Origin: Enterobacter ludwigii
GTDB taxonomy: Bacteria > Pseudomonadota > Gammaproteobacteria > Enterobacterales > Enterobacteriaceae
Assembly (NCBI RefSeq): GCF_001750725.1
Contig: NZ_CP017279.1
Coordinates: forward strand, 1,426,001-1,490,000
DNA length: 64,000 nt
Direction: 5' to 3'
Of this stretch, positions 27,121-36,282 are shown piece by piece. Made by a program: the position numbers and the translations under genes. The notes beneath the pieces were generated by a model. It saw only the letters and a list, made by a program, of their open reading frames with translations. It was not told where the DNA came from and ran no database searches. Every line of letters begins with the position of its first letter. The stretch's first letter is position 1.

Positions 27121-28044
27121 TCAGGCAGGCATGGATTTGCGGATGGCGCTGAGCAGCGTCTGCGCACCCGGGGAGAGCGGGGTATCCACGCGGGTTAATA
27201 TACCGATAGGTTCGCCCGCACCTGGCGACGTCACCGGCAGTGCGGTAAGCGTGCCCTGGCGGAGATCATCTTTCACCGCGCCGGAGGGAACGAACCAGAC
27301 GTAGTCATAATCCACCGTAAGCTGGCGCGAAAGCGAGGCTGACAGCGTTTCGATGCAACCTGAAGGCAGTGAGCAGCCCTGCATCTGCAGCAGTGTCTCA
27401 GCGTTCTGACGCGGAACGGTGCCTTTTGGGGATACTACCACCGGCCACTCCATTACGCGGCTTAACGTCACCGTATCCTGCAGCAGGGGGTGACCGGGAC
27501 GCACGACCAGCTTCAGGGATTCCAGGAACAACAGCTCGTAGTTAAGCCCGCCCATAAGCTCGGGGTCGGACATGCGCCCGATACCGAGATCCAGTTCGCC
27601 GGATTTTAGCCCGGCGAGCAGCATGGTGTTATTCATGGTGGCAACCTGAATAGTGGTATGCCGCTGATGTTTGTGGAACTGCCCAATGACCGGAGGCAGA
27701 ATGCCGAGCGCCGCCGTTGGCAGGGCACCCACGCGCACAATCTCCGTGGCGTGCTCCTCTTTGCGGTTGAGCGACTGTCCGGCAGTATTCAGCGCATCGA
27801 GCACCTTGACGGCGTGCGTCAGGAATTGTTCACCCACGAGGGTGAGTTGTGCCCCCAGCCTACCGCGGTCGAAGAGACGGGTTCCGGTGAGTTGTTCCAG
27901 CTCGTTCAGCGTTTTGGAGAGCGCAGGCTGGCTTAGGTTGAGAGTTTCAGCCGCTCGCCCCAGCGTTCCCTGTTGAGCGACGGCCACAAATGTATGCAAA
28001 TGGCGCAAGCGTATGCGCTGACTGAACAGACCATTTTTTTCCAT
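27121..28044 (-). CDS. ydcI: LysR-family regulator YdcI
   Basis: This 307-residue protein is nearly colinear with E. coli YdcI. The N-terminal winged helix (about 12-70) contains LGRAAETLNLSQPALSKTLN; the C-terminal part is the periplasmic-binding-like effector domain. YdcI is a conserved enterobacterial regulator linked to acid and stationary-phase stress; the family is close to PcaQ of aromatic catabolism. In E. coli it sits between trg and ydcJ. Here a PQQ dehydrogenase gene separates it from trg and an 11-kb stress block separates it from ydcJ. Confidence 0.92.
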   Translation of the reverse strand: MEKNGLFSQRIRLRHLHTFVAVAQQGTLGRAAETLNLSQPALSKTLNELEQLTGTRLFDRGRLGAQLTLVGEQFLTHAVKVLDALNTAGQSLNRKEEHATEIVRVGALPTAALGILPPVIGQFHKHQRHTTIQVATMNNTMLLAGLKSGELDLGIGRMSDPELMGGLNYELLFLESLKLVVRPGHPLLQDTVTLSRVMEWPVVVSPKGTVPRQNAETLLQMQGCSLPSGCIETLSASLSRQLTVDYDYVWFVPSGAVKDDLRQGTLTALPVTSPGAGEPIGILTRVDTPLSPGAQTLLSAIRKSMPA

Positions 28045-28230
28045 AGGCGATGTTAAAAACAGAGCGATGCGGGTGACAAGCTAAGTTGTTTAATTTTGAT
28101 AACTTGATAGCAAAATATTTTTAACATTTGATCTGTTTGAGTTACAACATGTTTTTTGGCAGGGGGGAGAGGAAGAACGTCCTTGTTCTTTTCGAGCACA
28201 TTGAGAGCGTTACGTCAGTGTATAGCCGGG

Positions 28231-29115
28231 TTAAATCACGCCATCACCGCCATCAGAGCACCATACCTGACCGGAGGTAAATGAGCATTCATCCGAGGCC
28301 AGCGTGACATAGAGCGGTGCGATTTCAACAGGTTGACCCGGACGCCCCAGCGGGGTATCACCACCAAACTCTTTCACTTTTTCCATCGGCTGGCCGCCGC
28401 TGGATTGCAGCACCGTCCAGTAAGGGCCCGGGGCAACCGCGTTGACGCGTATTCCTTTTGGACCAAGCTGTTTCGCTAAGGATTTGGTGAATACCGCCAG
28501 ACAGGCTTTTGTCTGGGCATAATCCAGCAGCACAGGGCTGGGCTTAACCGCCTGGACCGAGGAGGTATTAATGATAGAGGCCGACGGTTTCAGATGGCGC
28601 AGCGCCGCTTTGGTTATCCAGAAAGGCGCATAGACATTGGTTTTGAAGGTCGCGTCAAAATCTTCCGTGGTGAGCTCTTCAAGGGATTCCCGGTATTGCT
28701 GACGACCGGCGTTATTCACCAGAATGTCCAGTCCCCCCAGTTTGGCCACCGCCTCTTCTACCAGCTTCTGGCAGAACGTCTCGTCACGTATGTCACCCGG
28801 CAGCGCGACGGCAATGCGTCCTTCCGCTTTGATAAGCTCAATGACGTCAACCGCGTCTTTCTCTTCTTCAGGCAGATAGTTGATTGCGACGTCAGCCCCT
28901 TCACGGGCGTAAGCGATCGCGACTGCGCGACCAATACCGGAGTCACCTCCGGTGATCAATGCTTTCTTGCCGGCAAGGCGGCCATGCCCTTTATAGCTCG
29001 TTTCCCCGTGGTCGGGTACGGGTTGCATTTCTGATGCCAGTCCCGGCGGCGTTTGCGGTTGCTCCGGGAAAGGGGGTTGCGGGTAAGCGTTCTGACGTTG
29101 TGTAGTATCACTCAT
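28231..29115 (-). CDS. YghA-like short-chain dehydrogenase/reductase
   Basis: This 294-residue SDR has a proline-rich N-terminal extension of about 45 residues typical of YghA. The cofactor motif is TGGDSGIGRA, with NNAGRQQ, the catalytic Ser in NTSSVQAV and Tyr-x3-Lys in DYAQTKA. Length equals E. coli YghA (294). The substrate is unknown; E. coli YghA acts as an aldehyde reductase. An AAGGAG-like site precedes the start. It is 64 bases downstream of ydeI on the same strand, so the two may be co-transcribed. Confidence 0.88.
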   Translation of the reverse strand: MSDTTQRQNAYPQPPFPEQPQTPPGLASEMQPVPDHGETSYKGHGRLAGKKALITGGDSGIGRAVAIAYAREGADVAINYLPEEEKDAVDVIELIKAEGRIAVALPGDIRDETFCQKLVEEAVAKLGGLDILVNNAGRQQYRESLEELTTEDFDATFKTNVYAPFWITKAALRHLKPSASIINTSSVQAVKPSPVLLDYAQTKACLAVFTKSLAKQLGPKGIRVNAVAPGPYWTVLQSSGGQPMEKVKEFGGDTPLGRPGQPVEIAPLYVTLASDECSFTSGQVWCSDGGDGVI

Positions 29116-29179
29116 AGCTGACTCCTTAAGCCAAGGGGTGAGATTTGATGGATAGTTGCAGCGTTAACGCTTCGCTGAA

Positions 29180-29569
29180 TTATTTCTGCAAATGATCGAC
29201 GCGCACGACAGGCGGCGATGATTTCTTATCAAGCGATCCGTTGATACTGATCATCTGATCGGGTTTTACTGTTCTGCCGTCGAATACTGCCTGGGGAATA
29301 ATAACGTCTATTTTTCCGGTTTTATCCTGGAATACAAACTTATCGCCGCTGCCGTCAATAAGGTTTCCGCGTAATGAAATAGTCGCACCATCATGCATTT
29401 CTTTTGCATGATCGATGGTCATAATTCGTGCGTCATCGGTTCCACGATAACCGCTATCCAGTGCGTGCGGCGGTGGCGGTGCTTCACCTTTTTGTAACCC
29501 GCCGTTATTATCTGCCCATGCGGCCGGTACCAGAAATATCAAAAAAGCGGAAATAAGCGATAATTTCAT
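29180..29569 (-). CDS. ydeI: BOF (bacterial OB-fold) periplasmic stress protein YdeI
   Basis: The 129-residue product has a cleavable signal peptide (residues 1-19, ending AWA) and an OB-fold domain with [25 protein letters not shown] and [19 protein letters not shown]. Sequence and length match E. coli and Salmonella YdeI, a periplasmic protein linked to resistance to peroxide and antimicrobial peptides. It is divergent from a membrane protein gene at 29708. ydeI and ydeJ are also close neighbours in E. coli, so this part of the stress block keeps an old association. Confidence 0.9.
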   Translation of the reverse strand: MKLSLISAFLIFLVPAAWADNNGGLQKGEAPPPPHALDSGYRGTDDARIMTIDHAKEMHDGATISLRGNLIDGSGDKFVFQDKTGKIDVIIPQAVFDGRTVKPDQMISINGSLDKKSSPPVVRVDHLQK

Positions 29570-29707
29570 CTGATATCCTTCATTTTGTGTGTCTTGACTT
29601 ATTAAGTATTGTTGCTATTCCTTTATGTGGCAAATGTGATAAGTCTTAAAAACATTCGCTTTTGAAATCAAAAATATCGGTTAATAAGCGAAACGGTGAT
29701 AGCCGCC

Positions 29708-30211
29708 ATGAAGCGTCAAAGTGATAAGCTACCTGGGATAGATGAGAATTACCGATTGCTGACGTTTGAATATGGATTTCGTCAGGTGGGTTTTATTGTC
29801 CTGCTGGCCATTATCGTTGCGGCGATAGCGGGCTTCTTTTCAAGCGGTGTGGTGAGTGATACGCAAAGAACAAACTCGGCAAAGTCGCTGACCATCAACT
29901 ACGAACGCTTTGGCCGACGCCAGACGGAGTCGAAGATCCACCTTTCATTCCCGGTCAGAACAGAAGGGAAATACACCCTGAGTGTGACCAGCGAGAGCAA
30001 CGATGTTTACGAGCCAGGAAGCGTTTGGCCGCAACCGGACAGCATGTTCAGTCGCGGGAATACGCTCTTTTTTGTTTATAACAACCTGAAAATGTCCGAC
30101 AACTTCTCTGTCTTACTTTTCACGACCCCTGCACGCGCAGGTAAATGGGACAATGTCGTTCGCATAAACAACGAGCCGGAAATCCCTTTCTGGCAATTAA
30201 TTTACCCGTAG
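29708..30211 (+). CDS. Unknown single-pass membrane protein
   Basis: I do not recognise this 167-residue protein. After about 25 cytoplasmic residues one transmembrane helix (about 27-50, VGFIVLLAIIVAAIAGFF) is followed by a periplasmic beta-rich domain containing HLSFPVRTEGKYTLSV and DSMFSRGNTLFFVYNNLK. A GTG at 29696 would add four residues; neither start has a strong ribosome-binding site. The gene heads a four-gene plus-strand group (DUF421, ydeJ, SDR) with 9 to 17 base gaps, so it is probably the first gene of an operon. Confidence 0.6.
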   Translation: MKRQSDKLPGIDENYRLLTFEYGFRQVGFIVLLAIIVAAIAGFFSSGVVSDTQRTNSAKSLTINYERFGRRQTESKIHLSFPVRTEGKYTLSVTSESNDVYEPGSVWPQPDSMFSRGNTLFFVYNNLKMSDNFSVLLFTTPARAGKWDNVVRINNEPEIPFWQLIYP

Positions 30212-30220
30212 GAGGCTGAT

Positions 30221-30667
30221 ATGGATATGGTCTTTCGTGCGCTGGCTATTTATCTGTTCCTCGTCGTGGTATTTAAAGTTGCCGGGCGGCGCGCTTTGCT
30301 GCAGATGACCAGCTTTGATCTGATTCTCCTGTTAATTATCAGTGAGGCGACGCAACAGGCGCTGCTCGGGGAAGATTTTTCGGTCACCGGCGCAATGATT
30401 ACCATTACCACGCTGGTGGTAGTGGATATTATCTTTGGGATAATGAAAAAATATTTCTCACCGGTAGAAAATATTCTTGATGGTACTCCGGTGATATTGG
30501 TTGAGAACGGCGTGCCGTTAGCAGATAAACTCAAAAAAGTCGACGTTTCCTGTGATGATATTCTGGTATCGGCACGCCAGAATAATGGTGTTACGCAGCT
30601 GAGTGAAATTAAATATGCCATTCTTGAGCGCAATGGTCATATTTCAATCATTCCTTTTGAGAAGTAA
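30221..30667 (+). CDS. DUF421 (YetF/YcaP-like) membrane protein
   Basis: This 148-residue protein has about three transmembrane helices in its first 85 residues and a cytoplasmic C-terminal alpha/beta domain with the family motifs GTPVILVENG and LSEIKYAILERNGHISIIP. The YetF family includes proteins that help spore-germination and stress survival, but the molecular role is unknown. AGGAGG stands five bases before the ATG at 30221. It lies in a tight operon with the preceding unknown protein and ydeJ. Confidence 0.85.
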   Translation: MDMVFRALAIYLFLVVVFKVAGRRALLQMTSFDLILLLIISEATQQALLGEDFSVTGAMITITTLVVVDIIFGIMKKYFSPVENILDGTPVILVENGVPLADKLKKVDVSCDDILVSARQNNGVTQLSEIKYAILERNGHISIIPFEK

Positions 30668-30678
30668 GAGGCCACGAA

Positions 30679-31197
30679 ATGAGCAACCTTCACCATGATA
30701 ACAATTATACCGTCGCCGAACTGACCAAAAAAGTGGCGAGCAAATTGACAGACTTAGGGCTTCGCTTAACCACGGCAGAATCCTGCACCGGCGGAAAACT
30801 CTCCGTCGCCCTTTGTGCTGAAGAGAACACGGCCGAATTTTATGATGTCGGCCTGGTCGTGTTCAGTGACGGCGCGAAAGAGCGCATTCTGGGCGTGCGT
30901 CCTGAGACCCTTGAACGGTATACGGCCGTGAGTGAACAGACGGTGACCGAAATGGCCGCCCGGATCCTGGAGATTGCCCAGGCGGATGTCAGTATTGCCA
31001 TCAGCGGTTATGCCGGGCCAGAAGGGGGCGACGATGGCACGGCGGCAGGGACCGTTTGCTTCGCCTGGAACCTTCGCGGACACACGGAAACCCGTACCGT
31101 CCTGTTTTCCGGCGACTGCCAGGATGTGGTTGAGAAGGCGGTGCAGTATTCATTGTCTGAATTAGTGACCAGATTATCCGGCTGGGATAACGAGTAA
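30679..31197 (+). CDS. ydeJ: CinA C-terminal domain protein YdeJ (PncC-like)
   Basis: This 172-residue protein is a stand-alone CinA-C domain, the family of nicotinamide mononucleotide deamidases. Hallmarks are TTAESCTGGKLS near residue 33 and ISGYAGPEGGDDGTAAGTV near residue 112. Length matches E. coli YdeJ (172). Deamidase activity of YdeJ is not established; in E. coli PncC is the main enzyme. AGAGG precedes the start, 12 bases after the DUF421 gene. Confidence 0.88.
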   Translation: MSNLHHDNNYTVAELTKKVASKLTDLGLRLTTAESCTGGKLSVALCAEENTAEFYDVGLVVFSDGAKERILGVRPETLERYTAVSEQTVTEMAARILEIAQADVSIAISGYAGPEGGDDGTAAGTVCFAWNLRGHTETRTVLFSGDCQDVVEKAVQYSLSELVTRLSGWDNE

Positions 31198-31214
31198 ATT
31201 AACGCGGAGGTTCT

Positions 31215-32201
31215 ATGGCTGTGATTGTCATTACCGGCGGTACGGCGGGTGTGGGAAAGGCAACGGCGCTGCACTTCGCAAAGGCAGGCTACGATGTGGG
31301 GATTATTGCCCGCGATGAGACAAGCCTGCACTCGACCCAGGAGGAGTTAACGCGATTTGGCGTTAAAGCCTGTGCGGTACAGGCGGATGTCGCCGACAGC
31401 CAGGCGGTGGTGGACGCGGCAAACGAGATTGAATATCGCCTCGGCGCGATTGATGTATGGGTTAACAATGCGATGGGTGCGGTGCTGGCACCGTTTCGTA
31501 CCCTGACGCCGGATGAATTTCGCCGCGTCACTGACGTGACCTATCTTGGCTTCGTAAACGGAACCCGCGCCGCGCTGGAATTGATGGTGCCACGCGATCG
31601 CGGCGTGATTATTCAGGTCGGGTCCGCGCTGGCCTACCGCTCGATCCCGTTGCAATCGGCCTACTGCGGCGCCAAAGCGGCGATTCGGGGATTCACCGAT
31701 GCGGTGCGCACGGAACTGATGCATGAGAACAGCCGGGTGCAGCTCTCAATGGTGCAGATGCCGGGGCTGAATACACCGCAGTTTGACTGGGCAAGAAACA
31801 AATTCGCCTGGGCTATGCGTCCGGTTCCGCCGGTGTTTGAGCCTGAAGTCGCGGCGAGCGCGATTTTTAAGGTCGCGCAAAAACCGGTGCGCGAACTGTG
31901 GGTGGGCAGCAGTACCATTCAGTCGATCGTCGGACAATTCCTCTTCCCGGGTTTCCTGGACCGGCTGATGGTGAAGAAGGCCTGGGAAGGTCAGATGACT
32001 GACGATCTGAATGACCGGGATCGCCAGGATTATCTCGACCAGCCGGTCAACGACCTGCACAAAATCCATGGACGTTTTACCCCGGAAGCGAAAAACCGCG
32101 CCACGGCTATCACGTCAGGTGTGCCCGGGAAAGTCCTGTTAGGCTCCCTCGCGGTGGCGGGCGTTGTGCTGACGCGGCTGATGACCCGGCGTAAAAGGTA
32201 A
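31215..32201 (+). CDS. Short-chain dehydrogenase with C-terminal membrane anchor
   Basis: The 328-residue protein has a classical SDR core: TGGTAGVGKA (residues 7-16), NNAMGA, the catalytic Ser in QVGSALAY and Tyr-x3-Lys in SAYCGAK. After the core about 80 residues lead to a hydrophobic helix (GKVLLGSLAVAGVVLTRL) and a basic tail, suggesting attachment to the inner membrane. The substrate is unknown. It ends the four-gene plus-strand group, and its stop codon directly abuts that of the convergent GH13 gene. Confidence 0.87.
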   Translation: MAVIVITGGTAGVGKATALHFAKAGYDVGIIARDETSLHSTQEELTRFGVKACAVQADVADSQAVVDAANEIEYRLGAIDVWVNNAMGAVLAPFRTLTPDEFRRVTDVTYLGFVNGTRAALELMVPRDRGVIIQVGSALAYRSIPLQSAYCGAKAAIRGFTDAVRTELMHENSRVQLSMVQMPGLNTPQFDWARNKFAWAMRPVPPVFEPEVAASAIFKVAQKPVRELWVGSSTIQSIVGQFLFPGFLDRLMVKKAWEGQMTDDLNDRDRQDYLDQPVNDLHKIHGRFTPEAKNRATAITSGVPGKVLLGSLAVAGVVLTRLMTRRKR

Positions 32202-33827
32202 TCAGCGCAGCGCGCTACGGTTAGTCCAGAACCAGCGATAGCCGTAGCCGCTGAGGGTAAGCTGGACGGTTTTGCCACAGATCAGCGCGTCGTCATAGCG
32301 TTTATCCGCCAGGCAGGCGGTCCAGGTGGCGTGACGGATCCCGCGGGCGGTAAACTGGACCGGCTTGTCGCTAAAGTTAACGAAGGTAAGGATACTGCGC
32401 GCTTCGGCCTCGTAATAAATGCCCAGCACCGCGTCATCATCAATATTGATGAGACGAAACGGTGCGACAGCAATCTCCGGAAATTCAGAGCGCGTATTGG
32501 CCATGTCGATGATCCGGTGCAGCAGGGAATTGCGGTGCAGCAGGGAATCGGCCACGTTGATTTTCTGGTAACGCCAGGGACCGCGATCGATGATCGGGGC
32601 GATAAACCGCTCAGGATCCGCTGCTGAAAAGCCACCGCCTTCTGACCCCGCCCACTGCATTGGCGTACGCACGGCATAGCGCTCTTCCAGCGTCAGATCA
32701 TCACCCATGCCAATCTCATCGCCATAGCGCATGACCGGCACGCCCGGGAGTGAGAAGAGCACCGCGTGGCAGAACGCCAGCCGTTTTTGATCGCCCTTTA
32801 ACATCGGTGCCAGACGGCGTCGTATCCCGCGCTGGTAGACGTTCATCTCTTCGTCAGGGGCGAATGTGTCGACCACAATCTGTTTCTCTTTTTTACCGAT
32901 CCCTTCCAGATCCAACTCATCGTGGTTGCGCAGCCAGTTGGCAAAGCAGCACGAGTCAGGCGGGACAATCATCTTCTTTATGGCATTGCGCAGCGGTCGG
33001 GCGCTTTTCCTGGCAAGGCTGACGTAGAAATACTTATTGAGCCAGAAATTCAGCACCAGATTCAGACGGTTATTTTCGCCGAAATAGTCTTTATACGCCT
33101 CCACGTCGACGTCCACCTCACCGAGCAGGATCGCTTCCGGATTACGTGCTTCAATAAGGCGGCGCATATGCTCCAGGATCCATAACCCCTTTTTCTCGTC
33201 ACCGCCGCCTGCCTGCGCGGTCAGGTGCGTTGCGGCATCGAGGCGAAATCCCGACACCCCGAGCTTGAGCCAGAAGAGGATAATATTTTCGATCTCGTTG
33301 AGCAGCGCGGGGCAGGTCAGATTCAGGTCGGGCTCGTGGTGATAGAACATATGTCGGTAGTATTGCCCGGCCTCGTCATCCCATGTCCAGACGCTCTCTT
33401 CCACGCCGGGAAACATCGGGGAGGTATCGTCCTCGTTATTATCCGACCAGATATAGTAGTCACGAAAAGGTGAAGTTGGGTTGCGGCGAGCCTGCTGAAA
33501 CCAGGGATGGGCGTCCGAGGTGTGCTGAATCAACAGCTCAATAATGACCTGCATACCCAGCTCCCGGGCCTGTTCAATAAAGGCGATAATGTCGGCCAGC
33601 TTTCCGAAGCGAGGATCAACCTGCAGATGGTCGCTGACGTCGTAGCCTTCATCCAGAAACGGGGTGAGGTAGAAAGGGGTGATCCAGATAACCGTCGCCC
33701 CCATGCGGCGAATGTAGCGCAGCTTTGCGCCAATCCCGGCGATGTCCCCGCAGCCATCGCCGTTTAAATCATAAAAGAGTGCAGTATCAATCTGATAAAT
33801 AATGGCTCGGGTATGCCAGTCTGCCAT
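32202..33827 (-). CDS. GH13 alpha-amylase-family protein, trehalose synthase-like
   Basis: This 541-residue cytosolic protein has the (beta/alpha)8 barrel of GH13, with N-terminal motifs of trehalose synthase/oligo-glucosidase (IYQIDTALFYDLNGDG). The catalytic nucleophile D197 is in GFRLDAATH, the acid/base E237 in LLGEVDV and the stabilising D303 in NHDELD. The region usually reading DxxxNH is E97-LLI-Q101-H102, an unusual change. The substrate could be trehalose, maltose or a maltodextrin. Its GAGG ribosome-binding site overlaps the stop codon of cioB, so it is translated from the oxidase transcript. Confidence 0.85.
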   Translation of the reverse strand: MADWHTRAIIYQIDTALFYDLNGDGCGDIAGIGAKLRYIRRMGATVIWITPFYLTPFLDEGYDVSDHLQVDPRFGKLADIIAFIEQARELGMQVIIELLIQHTSDAHPWFQQARRNPTSPFRDYYIWSDNNEDDTSPMFPGVEESVWTWDDEAGQYYRHMFYHHEPDLNLTCPALLNEIENIILFWLKLGVSGFRLDAATHLTAQAGGGDEKKGLWILEHMRRLIEARNPEAILLGEVDVDVEAYKDYFGENNRLNLVLNFWLNKYFYVSLARKSARPLRNAIKKMIVPPDSCCFANWLRNHDELDLEGIGKKEKQIVVDTFAPDEEMNVYQRGIRRRLAPMLKGDQKRLAFCHAVLFSLPGVPVMRYGDEIGMGDDLTLEERYAVRTPMQWAGSEGGGFSAADPERFIAPIIDRGPWRYQKINVADSLLHRNSLLHRIIDMANTRSEFPEIAVAPFRLINIDDDAVLGIYYEAEARSILTFVNFSDKPVQFTARGIRHATWTACLADKRYDDALICGKTVQLTLSGYGYRWFWTNRSALR

Positions 33828-33835
33828 AGTTCACC

Positions 33836-34846
33836 TCAGTGATAACCTTCCGTGTCGGAAACTTTGCCCCGGAAAACGTAGTAGCTCCAGGCGGTGTACA
33901 CCAGAATCACCGGAATAATCAGTAACGTTCCGACCAGCATAAACAGCTGGCTGGCCGGTGGTGCCGCAGCCTCCCACAGGGTAATGTGCGGCGGAATAAT
34001 GTTAGGCCACAGGCTAATTCCCAGACCGCTGAATCCGAGGAAGATCAGCCCAAGGGTCAGCAGGAAGGGACGCGAGTGGCTGGCCGGGTTGCGCGTCAGT
34101 CGCCAGATCCACAGGCTAAACACGCCTACCAGCAGGGGAACCGGCAGGAACCAGATGAAGTTGGGGAAGGTAAACCAGCGGTCGGCAACGTACTGCCAGC
34201 CGAGCGGCGTCCAGATACTCACCACCGCGATCACCACCACCAGCGCCAGCAGCACGTGCCGGGTCAGTTCACGCATGCGGTTTTGCAATGCGCCTTCACT
34301 TTTCATGATAAGCCACGTGGTACCGAGCAGGGTGTAGGCCACTACCAACCCGATGCCGCAGAAAAGATTGAAGGGCGTTAACCAGTCAAGGGCGGAGCCG
34401 ACAAAACGCCGGCCCTCAACGTCAAAGCCGTTAATCACTGCTCCCACCACCACCCCCTGGCTGAAGGTGGCAAGCAAAGAGCCGCCGGCGAAGGCGTAGT
34501 CCCAGAACTTGCGGTGCGAAGGCGTTGCCTTAAAGCGGAACTCAAAGGCCACGCCGCGAAAGATAAGGCCAATCAACATGGCGGTAAGAGGGATGGTCAG
34601 TGCATCAATAATCACCGCATAGGCCAGCGGAAACGCGCCGAACAACCCCGCACCGCCGAGCACCAGCCAGGTCTCGTTGCCGTCCCACACCGGCGCCACG
34701 CTGTTGACCATTACGTCACGCTCTCTGGCATCGCCCACGAAGTTAAAAAGCAGCCCGATGCCCAAATCAAAGCCATCCATGATGATATACATCAGCGTGG
34801 CGAACACGATGATGGCAAACCAGATAACTGAGATATCGACGCCCAT
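33836..34846 (-). CDS. cioB: Cytochrome bd-type quinol oxidase subunit II, CioB-like
   Basis: The 336-residue integral membrane protein has about eight to nine helices and the CydB family start FATLMYIIMDGFDLGIGLL, followed by NSVAPVWDGNETWLV. Length is shorter than E. coli CydB (379) and typical of the cyanide-insensitive branch. It starts in a TGATG overlap with subunit I, so the two are coupled. Neither a CydX-like small subunit nor cydCD is present. Confidence 0.9.
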   Translation of the reverse strand: MGVDISVIWFAIIVFATLMYIIMDGFDLGIGLLFNFVGDARERDVMVNSVAPVWDGNETWLVLGGAGLFGAFPLAYAVIIDALTIPLTAMLIGLIFRGVAFEFRFKATPSHRKFWDYAFAGGSLLATFSQGVVVGAVINGFDVEGRRFVGSALDWLTPFNLFCGIGLVVAYTLLGTTWLIMKSEGALQNRMRELTRHVLLALVVVIAVVSIWTPLGWQYVADRWFTFPNFIWFLPVPLLVGVFSLWIWRLTRNPASHSRPFLLTLGLIFLGFSGLGISLWPNIIPPHITLWEAAAPPASQLFMLVGTLLIIPVILVYTAWSYYVFRGKVSDTEGYH

Positions 34847-36249
34847 CAGTTTCTCTCCTGTTCCGGAACAGACTCAGCGGCAGACAGCGGACGGGCAGGG
34901 GTGCCCGAGGTATTTGACGTCAACGTATCAACGGGCTGCGGACCTTTCTTGATAAGCCGAATCAGGTAGACGTAGCCCACGCCAAACACCGACGAATAGA
35001 CCACAAAGAAGGCCAGCAGGCTGATGCTCATCTGCAGCGTGCTGTGCAGCGAGACCGCGTCGATCGTGCGCAGATAGCCATACACCACCCACGGCTGACG
35101 GCCCACTTCGGTGGTGACCCAGCCGGCCAGCAGCGCCAGTAGGCCCGCCGGTCCCATGCACAGCGCGAACCAGTGGAAGGGCCGCGACTGGTAGAGTCGA
35201 TGGCGATAGCGTAGCCAGACGCTGACCAGACCCAGCGTGATCATCAGCAGACCCATGCCGACCATAATGCGGAATGACCAGAAAACAATCGGTGAGTTCG
35301 GGCGATCTTCTTTTGGGAAGTCTTTCAGTGCCGGGACCTGTTTATCCAGGCTGTGGGTCAGAATCAGACTGCCAAGGGCAGGAATTTCCAGCGCGTAGCG
35401 GGTGCGCTCCTGCTCCATATCCGGCAGGCCAAACAGCAGCAGCGGTGTCGCTTCGCCTGGCGGGTTCTCCCAGTGACCTTCGATGGCGGCAATTTTGGCC
35501 GGCTGATGTTCGAGGGTATTCAGGCCATGCATATCACCGACGACGGCCTGAATGGGCGCGACCAGCAGGGCCATCCACATCGCCATGGAAAACATAGTGC
35601 GTATCGCGGGCGTGTCGTTGCCGCGCAGCAGATGCCATGCGCCCGACGCCCCCACAAACAGCGCGCTGCTCAGGAACGCGGCGATAGCCATGTGAATGAG
35701 ACGGTAAGGGAAGGAGGGGTTAAAAATGATGGCCAGCCAGTCCTCCGGAATGACCTGACCGTTCTGAATACTGAACCCCTGGGGCGTGTGCATCCAGCTG
35801 TTGGAGGCGAGGATCCAGAAGGTGGACATCAGCGTACCCAGCGCGACCATACAGGTCGAGAAGAAGTGCAGGCCCGGGCCGACCTTGTTCCAGCCGAACA
35901 GCATCACGCCAAGAAATCCGGCTTCGAGGAAGAAGGCGGTTAAGACTTCATAGGTCAGGAGCGGGCCGGTAATACTGCCGGCAAACTGTGAGAATCCGCT
36001 CCAGTTAGTGCCGAACTGATAGGCCATGACCAGACCGGAAACGACCCCCATACCGAAGTTAACGGCAAATATCTTTAGCCAGAAATGGTACAGCGAGCGC
36101 CACACCTCATTTTTGGTGCGAAGCCACATCCCTTCGAGCACCACCAGATAGCTGGCAAGACCGATGGTGATCGCCGGGAATAGAATATGGAACGAGACGG
36201 TAAAAGCGAACTGGATTCTGGCGAGATGAAATGCGTCGAGTTCGAACAT
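34846..36249 (-). CDS. cioA: Cytochrome bd-type quinol oxidase subunit I, CioA-like
   Basis: This 467-residue subunit carries the haems and quinol site. The N-terminal haem histidine is in RIQFAFTVSFHILFP and the b558 ligand in RLIHMAIAAF; GWVTTEVGRQPW is the family signature near residue 390. The quinol loop is short, as in the cyanide-insensitive oxidase (CioAB) group rather than E. coli CydA. Such oxidases keep respiration going under cyanide, nitric oxide, sulfide or peroxide stress. The gene lies 68 bases after katN with a stem-loop between, and is followed directly by subunit II and the GH13 gene. Confidence 0.9.
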   Translation of the reverse strand: MFELDAFHLARIQFAFTVSFHILFPAITIGLASYLVVLEGMWLRTKNEVWRSLYHFWLKIFAVNFGMGVVSGLVMAYQFGTNWSGFSQFAGSITGPLLTYEVLTAFFLEAGFLGVMLFGWNKVGPGLHFFSTCMVALGTLMSTFWILASNSWMHTPQGFSIQNGQVIPEDWLAIIFNPSFPYRLIHMAIAAFLSSALFVGASGAWHLLRGNDTPAIRTMFSMAMWMALLVAPIQAVVGDMHGLNTLEHQPAKIAAIEGHWENPPGEATPLLLFGLPDMEQERTRYALEIPALGSLILTHSLDKQVPALKDFPKEDRPNSPIVFWSFRIMVGMGLLMITLGLVSVWLRYRHRLYQSRPFHWFALCMGPAGLLALLAGWVTTEVGRQPWVVYGYLRTIDAVSLHSTLQMSISLLAFFVVYSSVFGVGYVYLIRLIKKGPQPVDTLTSNTSGTPARPLSAAESVPEQERN

Positions 36250-36282
36250 GGTCCGTACCTCTGGAACTGTTGCGCACGAGGA

